DNA of 64,000 bases from Galeruca laticollis. Lineage: Eukaryota; Arthropoda; Insecta; Coleoptera; Chrysomelidae. Position numbers and translations under genes: made by a program. Under the pieces are notes generated by a model. The model was not told the origin of the DNA. It did no database searches and saw nothing but the letters and a program-made list of their open reading frames with translations. The stretch is taken from the NCBI GenBank assembly GCA_963921935.1, contig OY998175.1:308163484-308227483 (forward strand), written 5' to 3'. How positions within the stretch are numbered: position 1 is the stretch's first letter; each line of letters begins with the position of its first letter. Positions 23,756 through 35,221 of the stretch are shown piece by piece.

Positions 23756-25839
23756 GTGTGTCTGGGTGTAGTCCTGCCTCGCCCTGAACCAAGTCTTCGA
23801 GTGAGTATACCAGTTTCTTCGTACCGTTGCCATACTCGTTGCACACTCGAGAGACTTACTCCAACGTTTCTGGCAGTTTCGCGCTGACCTCGACCATCTT
23901 CTAAAGCCGCCACAATTCGTGCCACAATAACAGGATTTAAGCTCATTGCAATACACTGGCAATGACAACACTAAACAAACAATTTGCAAAAGACAGGTAA
24001 AACCATAGGAACAAAAAATATGCTAATTATGGTTCTTAGGAATTCGGGCGAGAGGCCGTTTTTTGTTAAACCGCTTTTTGAAATAACAACAACTTTTTTT
24101 ATTCGAGCAATCCGTTAGTAAACTATGTTACAACCGAGAAAAATCAAAATTTAATAAAGTTTTCTACAATACCTTCAAATAACTGGGTGACCCTAATTTT
24201 ATGCTCGGCAGTGTATTAGTAAAAAAAGGTACCGTAATTTCGGGTGACTTTGTCCCGCCAGGGTGACTTTGGCTCATTTCAGGAAAAAGTTATTTTTAGC
24301 GGAGAACTTTACAAGCAAAGCATTATCAACAAATGTAATTAGGTGCCACATTGGGCATATGTAAACTAGGAAAATTACCGTTATTGACGGTAATAATCGT
24401 TTAACTTCTTAAAAAAAAATTATTTCTGTATGAGTCATTTCACTTGAATATTTATTGACAAAAAATTTGTAGGCAACCAATAATACGATCGAGAGTAATG
24501 TAAGTTGCGTACTTACATGAGAGAAATCTACCTTTTCTTAAGCGCTTCGCATATGTTATATCAGTATAAATTTGGACACGAAGTAGTTAGGGTGTTGTTT
24601 TCAAAGTGCTCCAGAATTTAACGGTTTTCGGGTGACTTTGACCCAATTCATTTTTTGTCGTTTTTGGTTCCGTATATATTGATATCGCTATAGAGGTGAG
24701 TAAATACTAATTTTCACATTAGTTTAGTCTTTTAATAACAATTTAGTTTATATTTTGTTTCGTAATGCCTACACCATAACCTTTCTTTTTAGATGCCTTC
24801 AAAGTACACACGTGTTAATGGTAGTAGAAATTACGTAAATTACACGGCAGACACATTAAAACGAGCCCTAGAAGCTGTAAAGAATGGAGTTTTATCTCAA
24901 AGAAAAGCTGCATTAGAATTTCGAGGGCCAGTTGGTACCATCAAAAATAAATTGAAAAATGGACATAAAAAACTTCACGGTAGTCAGACAATTTTTACGA
25001 AAGCTGAAGAGGACGCTTTCAGGGCCCAAATTTGCACCCTATCTTCGTACGGATTTCCATTGGATCAGAGCGATTTACGAAATTTAGTAAAAAATTATGT
25101 AGATCGCGAGGACCGTGATACTAAATTGAAAAACAACTTGCCAGGAAAAGACTGGTTAAATGCCGTCCTTAAACGAAATCCGACCTTAACCCAACAATTC
25201 GCAAGCAACATTAAACGGTCGAGAGCAGAAATCAGTGAAGCCACTATAAAAGAATACTTTAACCACTTACAAAATGAACTTATGAATGTCCCAGCTAACA
25301 ACATTTGGAACTACGACAAAACCGATTCAAGTGATGACTCCGGCATAAAAAAATTCGAACAAAACGTGGGACGAAATATCCTGAAAGAATGATAAATTCT
25401 AGTAAATGCAGCAACATCAATAATGTTTTGTAGAAATGCCGCTGGCAAAATGATACCTCCATGCGTTGTTTATAAGTCCGATAAATTGTGGTCGACTTGG
25501 GTAGAAAATGGCCAATTGGCGCACGCTACAATAGATCGAAAAGCGGATGGTTCGACACAGCTTGTTTCGAAGACTGGTTCACTTCACTGCTATTGCCAAC
25601 ACTAAGGGCCAGTTGTACAACTTAAGTTTAAACTTTGTTCAGCGCTGACGGGAGTTCAAAGCCATTCTAATAGTTGTTCGATTCAAGTTCAAAATCTAAA
25701 CCAAGTTCATGAATTAGTCAAGTTGGTCTCTCGATTTCTGGCGGTTAAACTTCGTTCACTGGTTACCTAACCTCACAATCTTTTATTTTATTTATTTCAA
25801 CAAAAATTATACATATAATAATATATTGCAATATTCATA

Positions 25840-26972
25840 ATGAATATTCCTGAAGATCTGACAGACGACGAAGACTTTTTAGAATTTATCGACATTATAG
25901 TAAATCCTCGAATGCCAAGAACCTATAAAGAAGGGCAAAAAAACTTTTTTAATTTAGAATGATACACAGTTTGTACAACGTTTCCGATTATCTAAGCATA
26001 CTATGCAAATGTTGATCGATGAAATTCGGGAAGATATTCAAAATACAACTGAGCAGTAAGTATTTATTAATATACATTAACATATGTATATAATATAAAT
26101 ATATATTATATAAATTTATTTGTTGTAGAAAGCATGCACTCACCCCCGAAGATATGGTATTTCTGACACTTCGATTCCTAGCGGGCGGACCCTTTCTACA
26201 AAACGTCGGTGATATGCAAGGAATTGACAAAAGCACTGCAAGCAGAGTGGTAATGAAAGTTCTAAGATGTATTACTATACATTTTAAATATCTAATAAGT
26301 TTACCTGAAACAACAGGATAAAAGAGCTGTTCAGCAGGGTTTTTACAATATAGCACGATTTCCTAAATGTGTGGGTGCAATAGATTGTACTCATGTAAAA
26401 ATTATATCACCAGGTGGAGAAGATCCTGAAAATTACAGAAAACGAAAGAGCTTCTTCTCTTTTAATGTCCAGCTGACTTAAAATTTCAAAATATTGTTTG
26501 CCGCTGGCCAGGCGGATCTCACGATTCCACTATCTTTGCAAATTCTAGAGTAAAAGCTCTTTTTGAAAACGGTCATTTTGGAGATAGTGTACTAGTGGGT
26601 GATGGTGGGTATGGTATTAAACCATATTTAATAACTCCACTATTGAACCCACAGACACCTTCCGAACACCTTTTTAATGAAGCACAGATTAGAACAAGAA
26701 ACCCTATTGAAAGATCTTTCGGAGTTTGGAAACGCCGTTTTCCTATACTGGCACTTGGAATACGATTGAAAAAACATAAAGTGGAAAGCATTGTGATTGC
26801 AACAGGTGCTCTGCATAATCTTGGAATTATTATGAATAATCCACTGCCCATGCTAGATGAAGAGCTTGAAGCAGCTATTAACTTTGTTAATGGTGTAAAT
26901 GAAAACTTTGTGCCACACCAAGATCAAGAACTTCTAAATAACGTAAATAGATACTATGAAAATTTACTTTAA
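25840..26972 (+). pseudogene. Harbinger A transposase (HARBI1-like)
   Basis: The first exon starts MNIPEDLTDDEDF at about 25840. After one frameshift near 25960 it continues FRLSKHTMQMLIDEIREDI. A GT-AG intron lies at 26056-26128 and is followed by LTPEDMVFLTLRFLAGGPF and a helix-turn-helix-like DKSTASRVV. Catalytic motifs: CVGAIDCTHVKI (first Asp, near 26380), LVGDGGYGIKPYL (second Asp, near 26605) and NPIERSFGVWKRRFPIL (Glu, near 26705). A stop and a frameshift separate the first two motifs; the last 125 residues (26595-26972) are open. The transposase needs the Myb-like partner encoded on the other strand. Inactive copy. Confidence 0.87.
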
Positions 26973-27020
26973 ACTTTCGAAGCGTTGTATTAAAAAAGTA
27001 AATAACTACATTATATTATT

Positions 27021-28568
27021 TCATAAATTTATTGTCAACTTTTGTAATTTTAAAATTTCAATTTTTACCCTATGTTCATCATTCTCTCTTCTCTGTCTTT
27101 CTTCATATTCCTTGTCTAAAATTATCATTTTTTTCTCATGCTCTTGGCGCATAATTTCCTTTCTTAACTCGCTTTCTTCGATTAAACATTTTTCTTTAAT
27201 CTCCTCAAACATGATTTTGGATGCTACCCAATGCTCTATTTTTTTTGACATGTCTTTTTTTATTAAATGATTTCCTGAAAGAATTAGCCACTAATTGAAT
27301 AACCTAAAATCTCTGCAATAACAATTCTTGAAAGCTTCACATAAAAACTAAGCCTTATTACTAGGTTTATTAGACTGCCTTACGAAGATATTTCATATAT
27401 CGAAACAATTGTCAAATATCTTAGAATTTTCCCATTTTTTTCGATATATTGTGAAATTTATTGGAAACAGTTAGTTTCATTTCTAATAATGCCTTGCCGT
27501 AGTTGTAGGTGTTTGCAAAGCCAAAGATTTGGACTGCTTTAAAAGTGAAGGTGTCCCTTTTTTCCAATCCCTTTTTATCTTTTGGGCTTAAATGAATCAA
27601 CTGTAAAAATTTACTATATTCAGTCCTCATTATGGATAGTAAAATGGTTTTTTGGTTTAAAAGGACAAAGCTAGGCATGAATAATTTGATTTGCACCATA
27701 AAATAAACCAATACAAACCTTCTTGTTGTACTTTTTCAGTCCCACTGACATTTAAGTTTTCTACGAGTATGTTCTTTTCAACTTTATCTTTATTTTCATT
27801 ATCCAGAATATAATCATGATCATTGTTAATACCGAGACTAATACAATCATATCCGTGGTCATTTTGGATAGAAGTTTCTGCACCAATTACTGGAAAAAAT
27901 ATAAATATCAACCCGAAATACAATAAAAAAAAATTTAAACTTACCTAATATGGCATCATCATCTATCTATGAAATTAACTGTCTCGACCCTTACTTCGTG
28001 AAATCTGCTCATATTAGTGTTTTAATTGAAACTCACGGTTTCTAGTTAATTCCACAATATAATAAAAGTTATTGAAAATTCTAAAAAATTGACAATTGTT
28101 TCGAAATAAATTGTCAATTTTTTAGAATTTTCAATAACTTTTATTTTATTGTGGAATTAACTAGAAACCGTGAGTTTCATTTAAAACACTAATCTATCTC
28201 TGAATGCAGCCCATCAATTCGTACCCTCAACATATCTTTAGCCTGTTCTTCAACAGAAGTAAATGTTACATTTTCGGGGGACCCTCCACCTGTATAAAAT
28301 AAAGAGCTCTTTTCTTCAGCGGATTTTTTTTCGTTATTTTTTTTATATTTTCATACTTATTTTTCAATATTTTTACATCCCGATGTGTTACTCCTGAAGA
28401 ACTATTAAATTCACAAGCAATCTTTGCCCAAGTGCTAGATTTTTTCTCATTATTTACAGCATCTGTTTTACGGCATTCTATAATTGACTTATATTTTTGA
28501 ATCAGAGAAATCAGGATAGCTTCTTCTTTGCTGTTAAAATTTGAGGCACGTTTGACACTACACATCAT
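27021..28568 (-). pseudogene. Myb/SANT-like DNA-binding partner of Harbinger A, multi-exon
   Basis: Residues from 28568 read RASNFNSKEEAILISLIQKY, then TWAKIACEFN, GVTHRDVKILKNKYENIKK: a Myb/SANT-like domain of the MSANTD3 type with the three Trp/aromatic-spaced helices. The exon continues to a splice donor at 27944 (GTAAGT). A middle exon (27889 to about 27719) is acidic. A further exon lies near 27620-27490. The last part (27251-27021) is a highly charged Lys/Glu coiled coil, MSKKIEHWVASKIMFEEIKE onward. A MITE (27969-28191) interrupts the first exon. In Harbinger elements this protein carries the transposase to the DNA ends. Exon joins are inferred by eye. Confidence 0.75.
27969..28191. 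mobile_element. Hairpin MITE derived from the 59-62.7 kb element
   Basis: A near-perfect palindrome: arms of about 75 bp (AAACTCACGGTTTCTAGTTA and its complement) around a short centre. ATCTATCT occurs on both sides (27961-27968, 28192-28199), a candidate 8-bp duplication, though the sequence is simple. The leading 43 bp, including CTGTCTCGACCCTTACTTCG, recur inverted at 62678-62720, at the right end of the element near 60 kb. A more diverged arm of the same family lies at about 27390-27490. Confidence 0.8.
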
Positions 28569-28761
28569 TCTGTATGAATAATATACATAAAAGAACTTTT
28601 TGTTAACTTATGGAAAGATACACTATAAGGCTTCTCTCACAGTGGATGCGGATACGCGCGAATAATAAAAACGCGCGGAACCGTCCGAATTTGTGATTTT
28701 GCGTATAAATGCGTTGAGTCCGCACATTGACTGCGATAAAACTTGATGCCGAATAGTTGAA

Positions 28762-30852
28762 ATGTCCGGTCGTGATTTATATTTGTTAGAAAATGCTTTT
28801 CTAAGAAGAAGAATCATTCACAAAAGAAGACGGAAGGTATGGGTGACTGAAATACTAAGAAAAAGAAAGGAATTTGGTGAATTTCAGCATATTTGGGATG
28901 ATTTAAGGAACAGTGAAGAAAAGGTTTTTAGTTATTTTCGGATGAAAGAAGAAACTTTTAATTACATATTAAATGTAATCAAGGACAGGTTAACGAAACT
29001 GGCTTTAACTATAAGGTACGTTTTTTATTTTAATTTTTTTATTCACACAGATACAAGAGATAACAAAAGGACACTATATTTTAAAAATATTTTTTTATTA
29101 AACTAAACTTGAACATATCTCATACAGTAAAAAACAAATAAAAAGTAGACATAGCAAACTAACTGGAATAGGTGGGATCAAATGAGTGATAGTAATCTGG
29201 CAAGGAATGTTGACTTTCTGTAGGGCTTTGTAAATCTTGTCGAGCAGGGGTGGTTGCTGCTGACATCGAATAATGAGTATCGGCCAAAGTTGAAGAGTTT
29301 GCTGCAGAAGTACTTTGTTGCCAATGTAATGATGGTAGTGACGGACTGGACGAGTACATTTGTTCATTGATCAATACTTGCTGCAACTGCGACCTCACAA
29401 TTAATTTTCTTGACTTAGGTACAGATTTTAAATACGGTAGAAGGCTCATTAAAAATTGGCAATCATCATCAGTTGCATTATTTTCAAAATACTTTAATTT
29501 TCTTTCCTCCAATTCTAGAAATTTTTCTTCAATATTAGTGGCCTTAATTTTTTTTTGAAAGATTTTTTTGATGTGATATTACTGTTTTTTGGTAAATGAT
29601 GGTCAAATTGATTATTTCCTTCTTGCTGCGTTTGATTATTTTCTTCTTGCTGTGGTTGCTTATTTTCTTCTTGCTGTGGTTGATTATTTTCTTCTTGCTG
29701 CGATACTACATTACGAAGGGAATTTTGTGTTTCATCACGTTCATCATTATCTTGCGTTTCTGAATCGATTTCTGTTATGTCACGGGCGACATTGCCTGAT
29801 AGCGCCCTTGGCGTCATTATATCTTTTAGGAATAGCAACATAGTAAAATAGGGCCATTTAGACACGAATACTGCATCTGCTCCATCACCTGATCTACCTT
29901 GTGTACTCTTTTTAAATTCTTTACGGAACGTATCTCGTTTTTTTACTTCGTCAACTGTAACAAATAAATATATAAATTATTTTATTTTAGGTATCTAGCG
30001 ACAGGTTCATCGTTCATGCAATTGGGATTTTCATTTAGAATTGCGGATAATACCGTAGGAAAAATTGTTCATGAAACTTGCAAAGTACTTTGGGATTGTC
30101 TTCAGGAAACTCATATGCCTTTCCCGTCTAATGAAGAGGTTACTAATATTTCCAACGAATTCTGGAGAAAATGGAAGTTTACAAACTGTGTGAGATGTAT
30201 AGATGGAAAACATATAAGGATTAAGAACCCTGCTACTGCGGGCAGTATGTACCGTAATTATAAGCAGTATTTTTCTAGAGTTTTACAAGCATTAGCTGGT
30301 CCGGACTACAAATTTATTTGTATAGACGTAGGGGCATACGGCAAGGAGAGCGATGGAGGAATTTTTTCTCATTCCAATCTATCGAGACAACTTGAGAATG
30401 GCGCTTTAAATGTAAACATAGAAAAAGCATTACCTGGAACAAATATGCACATACCTCATGTTATACTGGGCGATGAAGCATACCCACTAAAATCTTATTT
30501 AATGCGTCCTTATCCGCAAAGAATTTTAGGACCGGAAGAAGAAATATATAATATGCGTTTATCAAGGGCAAGGCATGTGGTGGAATGCGCATTTGGAATT
30601 ATGGCCAGTAAAGTATTATTAAAGACTATTGAAGTTACGCCAGATCGAGCTGATGCCATTATTAAATGTATTTGTTTACTGCACAATATAATTATTTAAA
30701 AAGAAGGTATTAATATTAATGAAATTAATATGGAAACAGGACAATATAACATAAATAATAGAAGATTTGGAACTCTGGGTGAAAACAGAACTAGAACCGA
30801 GGCTTACACTATCCGTGATTATTTAAAAACATATTTTGTACGTAATATCTAA
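28762..30852 (+). pseudogene. Harbinger B transposase (HARBI1/ALP1-like), two exons
   Basis: Exon 1 starts at 28762 (MSGRDLYLLENAFLRRRI) and ends near 29016 at a GTACG donor. Exon 2 begins after TTTTAG near 29989 (YLATGSSFMQLGFSFRIAD). Catalytic motifs: CVRCIDGKHIRI (first Asp), HVILGDEAYPLKSYLMRPYP (second Asp) and RARHVVECAFGIM (Glu). One TAA at 30697-30699 interrupts the end; translation past it is coherent to 30852 (…DYLKTYFVRNI). Except for that codon the transposase is complete. The intron contains the main exon of the antisense MADF gene. Confidence 0.88.
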
Positions 30853-31070
30853 GTTATTTATATTTTGTGTTATTTATAAATACTTTTTGTTCAAATACGA
30901 ATATAGTTTAAATAAATATAAATTAGCAAATTACGTACCTGATAAATTAATTTATTCGAAAACTTCTTTCCACAAGGACTTTTGTAAATTACGATGGTGA
31001 TAATTTGGTTCTCGCTGATCCCATAAATATTTCCGCTCTCGTACTAAATCAATTAGCTTTTAAGTACTCA
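29159..31070 (-). pseudogene. MADF-BESS protein of Harbinger B, two exons
   Basis: Exon 1 (about 31070-30945) reads LIDLVRERKYLWDQREP, then LQKSLWKEVFE: the first half of a MADF domain. Two stops lie near its ends. Exon 2 (29960-29159) starts after a TTGTTACAG acceptor with VDEVKKRDTFRKEFKKS, then VSKWPYFTMLLFLKDIM, completing MADF. It continues through a Gln/Glu-rich repeat (QQEENNQPQQEENK) to a BESS motif (DDDCQFLMSLLPYLKSVPKS). There is one frame change near 29515. MADF-BESS proteins bind DNA and self-associate and are the usual second protein of insect Harbingers. The intron holds the transposase exon 2 on the opposite strand. Confidence 0.78.
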
Positions 31071-32420
31071 TTTTTTTTTCAATTCTTTCCCAAGAGAATG
31101 CCTGCAAGAAAACCGCGAACAAACGCAAATATCCCAACCAAACGGGATCTGGTCGCAAGTCGCAAATGTACGCACGTATATGAGCGAACCGATCTGTAGC
31201 CACTGTGAGCGCTTGCATTAAAAACAAGTAGTTTGGAACGTTCGCGCGAAGACGTGCGTTTACGTGCGTCCCACAATTCGCATGTTTACGCTTCCACTGT
31301 GAGAGAAGCCTAAACGAAAATTACCCAAAACAAAACCTTTTTAATTTTAAACCAAACAAAAACAATAACAGCTGTCCGACCTGACTGATTAAGGATTTGA
31401 TATTTGACACAGACACGTCTCCGTACACAAAAAAAGGGTTGCCAACTTTAAATGAACGGACGTTTTTCAGAACCGGTCCATTTTTAAGTTTGAACAACGA
31501 CATGGTGCTTGAACTCAGTTCACAGATGAACTTGTGATATTACGTGAACTACGGTTAACTAGCAGCTTGTACAACCGGCCCTTAAACGTATTCCTAGAAC
31601 TAAAGTATTAATTGGGGACAATTTGTCATCCCATATATACTTAAAGGTTTTGCAGTTATGTGAAGGCGAAAATATTAAATTCGTCTATCTTCCTCCCAAC
31701 TCTACACACCTAACGCAGCCGTTGGATGTCACCTATTTCAGACCGATGAAAATCACTTGGCGAAATATTTTGGTAGAATACAAAACACAGAATGTTAACA
31801 CCAATTCAATCCCCAAAAGCACCTTTCCTATCCTACTAAGAAGACTGGTTGAAATAGTTGATGTAAAGGTCAGTAAAAATTTGGAAAGTGGCTTTAGAAA
31901 ATGTGGCATCTTTCCACTGAATGCAGAGAAAGTATTAACCATAATTCCCAACTACGAAATTGATACTGCACAAGTATCTCAAGAGTAAGTGAAGCTGTTT
32001 TAAATTACCTCGCAGAAAAGTGGGGAGTACAGTCCGCGGATGGTGGAGTTAGTAAACGAAGGAAAAAAATAGAAATTCAAGCAGGAAAAAGTGTCAGTGC
32101 TGAAGAAGTTAAAAAGCCAACAAAATGCTGCAGCTGCATTAAAAGTTTCTAAAAATAAACCAGCTCTAAAAATGAGAGTAAGTCAAAAATACAAACCAAA
32201 GTGGCAGCTATTAAAATCAAAAATGAAAAGACAAGAAAGGAAAAAGAGAAAAGTGAAAGTAGTAATCAAGCCAATGATAATCAGATTTGCGAAGAGGAGA
32301 AAGAAAATGTACAACCAAGTATGACTAATAATGACGTTGTACCTGACAGTAACGATGGATGTAAACAGATGATCATGGAGAAAGACGGTGCTGTAGCTGG
32401 TTGTAGTAAACTGCCTAAGC

Positions 32421-35221
32421 CTGGGGTTCTCAAAGTGTGGGTCGCGATCCCCAGGGGGGTCGCGTGATGTGTCCAGGGGGTCGCGGGATAAGGAGGAAAA
32501 AAACAAATCAGTCATAGCTGTAGTTTTTATTAATAACAAAATTTATAGGCTACACAAATTTGTAATACACATACAAGTTGAAAAAGGCCTAATACTATTT
32601 AATGGGAAACATGAGCTTGTTTGGAATTAACCAATTTTTTTATGTCCGGATTGAGTTTTGTTATACACAAAAGAATGTCATTTTCCAGAGTCAAACGATT
32701 TCTTGATTTTGTTTTGATATTCACCATTATGGAGAAACCTTGTTCACAGTTATAAGACGTAGAAAATGGCATCAAAGTCTGTAATGCTTTTGTGGACAGT
32801 TCTGGGTATTTCATTTTTAATACCTATCCAAAATTTGTCGATACAAGCACTGTTAAAAGTGAGTTTTGCTGACTGATCACTTGAAATTTCGATCAGTTGA
32901 TCATGTTGACGAGCAGTTAGCTCAGCTTTTGTTACGACTTGATCACTGAACGGATTGACTACCCACAAAACCCCACTCGTATCCTTATTTGGAATGTAAT
33001 CTGTCAGCTGTTCAATCAAACCTTCGAGATGAGAAGATACTAGTAAGGAGAGAGATAAAGTGTCAGGGGATGTAGCGTTCCTACTTGACAGATACTCTAT
33101 AAACTCTTGAGTTAGTGTAAAATTTTCAAAATCTTCTTTCTTAACTCTTGCGTTCCAAACACTGAGTTTTTTTACAAATGCATTTACTCTGTCTTGAGCA
33201 TATAGCATATTTTTGTCTGGTCCTTGTAGGGATAAGTTCAAAATATTAAGGTGAGAGAAGATGTCAGCCAAATAAGCAAGCTTAACCAACCACTTTTCAT
33301 CACTGAAAAAAGTGGAAAGTTCGGGTTTACTATCAACCAAAAATAACAACAAGTCTGACTTTAATCCAAACAGCCTGCTTAATACATTACCACGGGATAG
33401 CCACCGTACTTCAGTGTGAAATAAAAGATGTTTATGCAAGGCTCCTACCTCTTCACACAAGTTATTAAACAACTTACTTTGCAGCGGGCGACTTTTGATG
33501 TAGTTCACTATCTTGACAGCTTCATTTAACACTTGCCGTAATTCATCTGGCATTTTCTTAGCTGCCAAAGCTTGCCTATGTAAAAAACAGTGAACCCAGC
33601 TTGCATTCGGTATAAATGATTTCAACCTGGCAATCAAGCCACTCTTCTTTCCCGTAAGGGCCATTGCTCCATCACTACAAATTGACACACATTTCTTCCA
33701 ATTCAATTCAAAAGTTTCAGTTGCTTCGACAAACACCTTTATAAAGACTTTCACCTGTTGTATTATTCGACAGGGGCTTACAAACAAAATATTTTCATGA
33801 ATAGCATCACCGTAATCGTACCGGATGAAGCATAAAAACTGAGCACAGTTGGCAACATCTGTTGACTCATCCAACTGAATTGCAAAAAAAGTACTGTCTT
33901 TTATTTGCTTCTTTAGCTGGTTCTGAACATCTTCAGCCATGTCACATATTCTTCTTGAAATAGTATCATTTGATAACGGGATTTTTTTCAATTTTTCAGC
34001 ATCTTGAGGACTGATTATATTTGAAACCATATCAATTGCAGCAGGAAGAATTAATTCATCAGCAATTGTATGGGGTTTCCCTTTTTTAGCAATCTTGAGT
34101 GCTACCTCGTATGAAGCTTTAAGAGCATTTTTATTAAAATTAGCAAGATCTGTAAAGTTTACCTGTTGACTTCGAAGGGATAACAGTTTTCTTTGGAAAA
34201 ATTCCACAGGTTTGTCTTTCAAAGCAAAATGTTTAGTTTCAAGATGGCGTTTCATTTTCGAATGCTTCATGCTTTCAGCTGACAACACTTCACTACACAC
34301 CACACATTGAGGTTTGTTTGCCAGTTCAGTGAAACCGAATTGTATGTACGACTGGTCATATTTGCGGAATTTTGTCTTTCCGCACTCACTAGCACTAGCA
34401 TCACTACTTGACAACGGTCTTTTCAAAAACGTATCCATTACTACTTTTTCCAACTGTATTTGCTCGCAATACTACTCACAAAGTACACACAGTGTTGAGT
34501 GATCGACTCAAGAAGCCAGACTGTCGTGTCGTCTGCCGAGCACCGGCTGGCAGAGTGCGCGCGCGCAGACAGCTGTGACTGCAGTCTATTCTAGGCCCCA
34601 TGAGTCATCATTGCTTTGTCCTTGTTCGTGCCACGAAGTGAGTTATCCCACTTTGTCTTATGCCCAAAATTGGTGTGCGGAAAGTTACTGCAATCCTGTG
34701 TCGAGCAATTTGACATTATTTGAAGTTTGTGTTTTCTCCATAAGGTCATATAGTTTTGTTAATCGTTTATGTGAACTGTTGTAAATTGTTGGAGTTGGAC
34801 ATTCAAAAATACAATTTTTGTCAGTGTATAAATAATAAATAATTACAGAATAAATAAAGATTATAAATAAATAATGAACAGAGTTTATTTTTATTTTAAC
34901 TAGCAGTCAATTAAGTTGAATTGTAACAAGACTACATTTGTATTGAAAATGTTAGTCATAGCAGAATTAAAAGCATCTGACAGTTTCCTCGGTAAACAAT
35001 TGCAGAAAACCACTGCTCATTAATTTTACCTTAAACTGCTCGACAGAGGGTTGCAGTAATTTTCTGCACATTAATTTTCAGCATTATTATAAAACAATAC
35101 AAGTGACAACAATTTGTATTTATTTTTACTAGTTAATAGTATTTTTATGGATAAAACTTAGCCAATAGTGTTTACTAGGTCTAAAAAGGGTGTCGCAGTG
35201 TCAAAAAGTTTGAGACCCCTG
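32421..35221 (-). mobile_element. hAT transposon, full length, inside pogo
   Basis: The exact 8-bp duplication GCCTAAGC flanks the element (32413-32420 and 35222-35229). Ends are CTGGGGTTCTCAAAGTG at the left and, inverted, CAGGGGTCTCAAACTTTTTG at the right: imperfect but typical hAT termini. Length is 2801 bp. The only gene is the minus-strand transposase. Confidence 0.95.
32599..34453 (-). pseudogene. hAT transposase (BED finger, ZBED5/SCAND3-like), one frameshift
   Basis: The 567-residue frame starts at 34453. A BED-type zinc finger is at residues ~49-75 (CVVCSEVLSAES with HSKMKRHLETKH). The RNase H-like core shows FAIQLDESTDVAN (first Asp, ~194), VSICSDGAMALTGKKSG (second Asp, ~263), WVHCFLHRQALA, and LLFHTEVRWLSRGNVLSRLF. 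The C-terminal hAT dimerisation region is read after a single frameshift near 32805: YPELSTKALQTLMPFSTSYN, CEQGFSIMVNIKTKSRNRL, ending at 32599. Apart from that shift, all domains are present and open. This family gave rise to the vertebrate ZBED5 and FAM200 genes. Possibly recently active. Confidence 0.93.

Larger units (their letters stand above)
21286..23946 (-). pseudogene. Tc1 transposase, split by an insertion
   Basis: N-terminal part (23946-23750): paired-like helix-turn-helix with GRGQRETARNVGVSLSSVQRV and an AT-hook-like GRGR linker. After the inserted element the frame resumes near 21850 with ARDDRFLVSSA, then LFSDESRFCVTGSDRRVRVW (first catalytic Asp), FGGGSVMAW, and YLTEVLEDHVLPF. 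The segment expected to hold the second Asp reads FMHYNVRPH (Asp replaced by Tyr). The third acidic residue is beyond the truncation at 21286. Several stops and shifts are present. Catalytically dead. Confidence 0.82.
21290..24213 (-). mobile_element. Tc1-type DNA transposon, 3'-truncated, interrupted by another element
   Basis: The right end (minus-strand 5' end) at 24213-24185 is a typical Tc1 terminus: reading inward, CACTGCCGAGCATAAAATTA and then GGGTCACC, adjacent to TA. The transposase lies on the minus strand in two parts separated by the 21848-23755 insertion. No matching terminus is found on the left, where similarity ends near 21290, so that end is deleted. Confidence 0.8.
28629..31310. 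mobile_element. PIF/Harbinger element B, nested in Harbinger A
   Basis: Ends GGCTTCTCTCACAGTGGA (28629) and TCCACTGTGAGAGAAGCC (31310) are perfect 18-bp terminal inverted repeats. TAA is present on both sides (28626-28628, 31311-31313), the 3-bp target of PIF/Harbinger. Length is 2682 bp. CG-rich subterminal regions are present at both ends. It carries two antisense genes. Confidence 0.93.
25606..31581. mobile_element. PIF/Harbinger element A
   Basis: Ends GGGCCAGTTGTACAAC (25606) and GTACAACCGGCCC (to 31581) form terminal inverted repeats. The flanks are TAA at 25603-25605 and TTA at 31582-31584, consistent with the 3-bp TWA target of this superfamily with one mismatch. Removing the element restores the pogo frame ...LPTL-K-R. 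It encodes the expected pair of proteins: a DDE transposase (plus) and a Myb/SANT-like protein (minus). Length without Harbinger B and the MITE is about 3.1 kb. Confidence 0.9.

Noticed and set aside
31005..31276. ORFs on both strands at the right end of Harbinger B
   Set aside because: Subterminal CG-rich region of the element; only the MADF exon frame has family motifs.
32201..32467. Lys/Glu-rich ORF between pogo and hAT as a separate gene
   Set aside because: It is the basic linker of the pogo transposase in a shifted frame, ending at the hAT insertion site.
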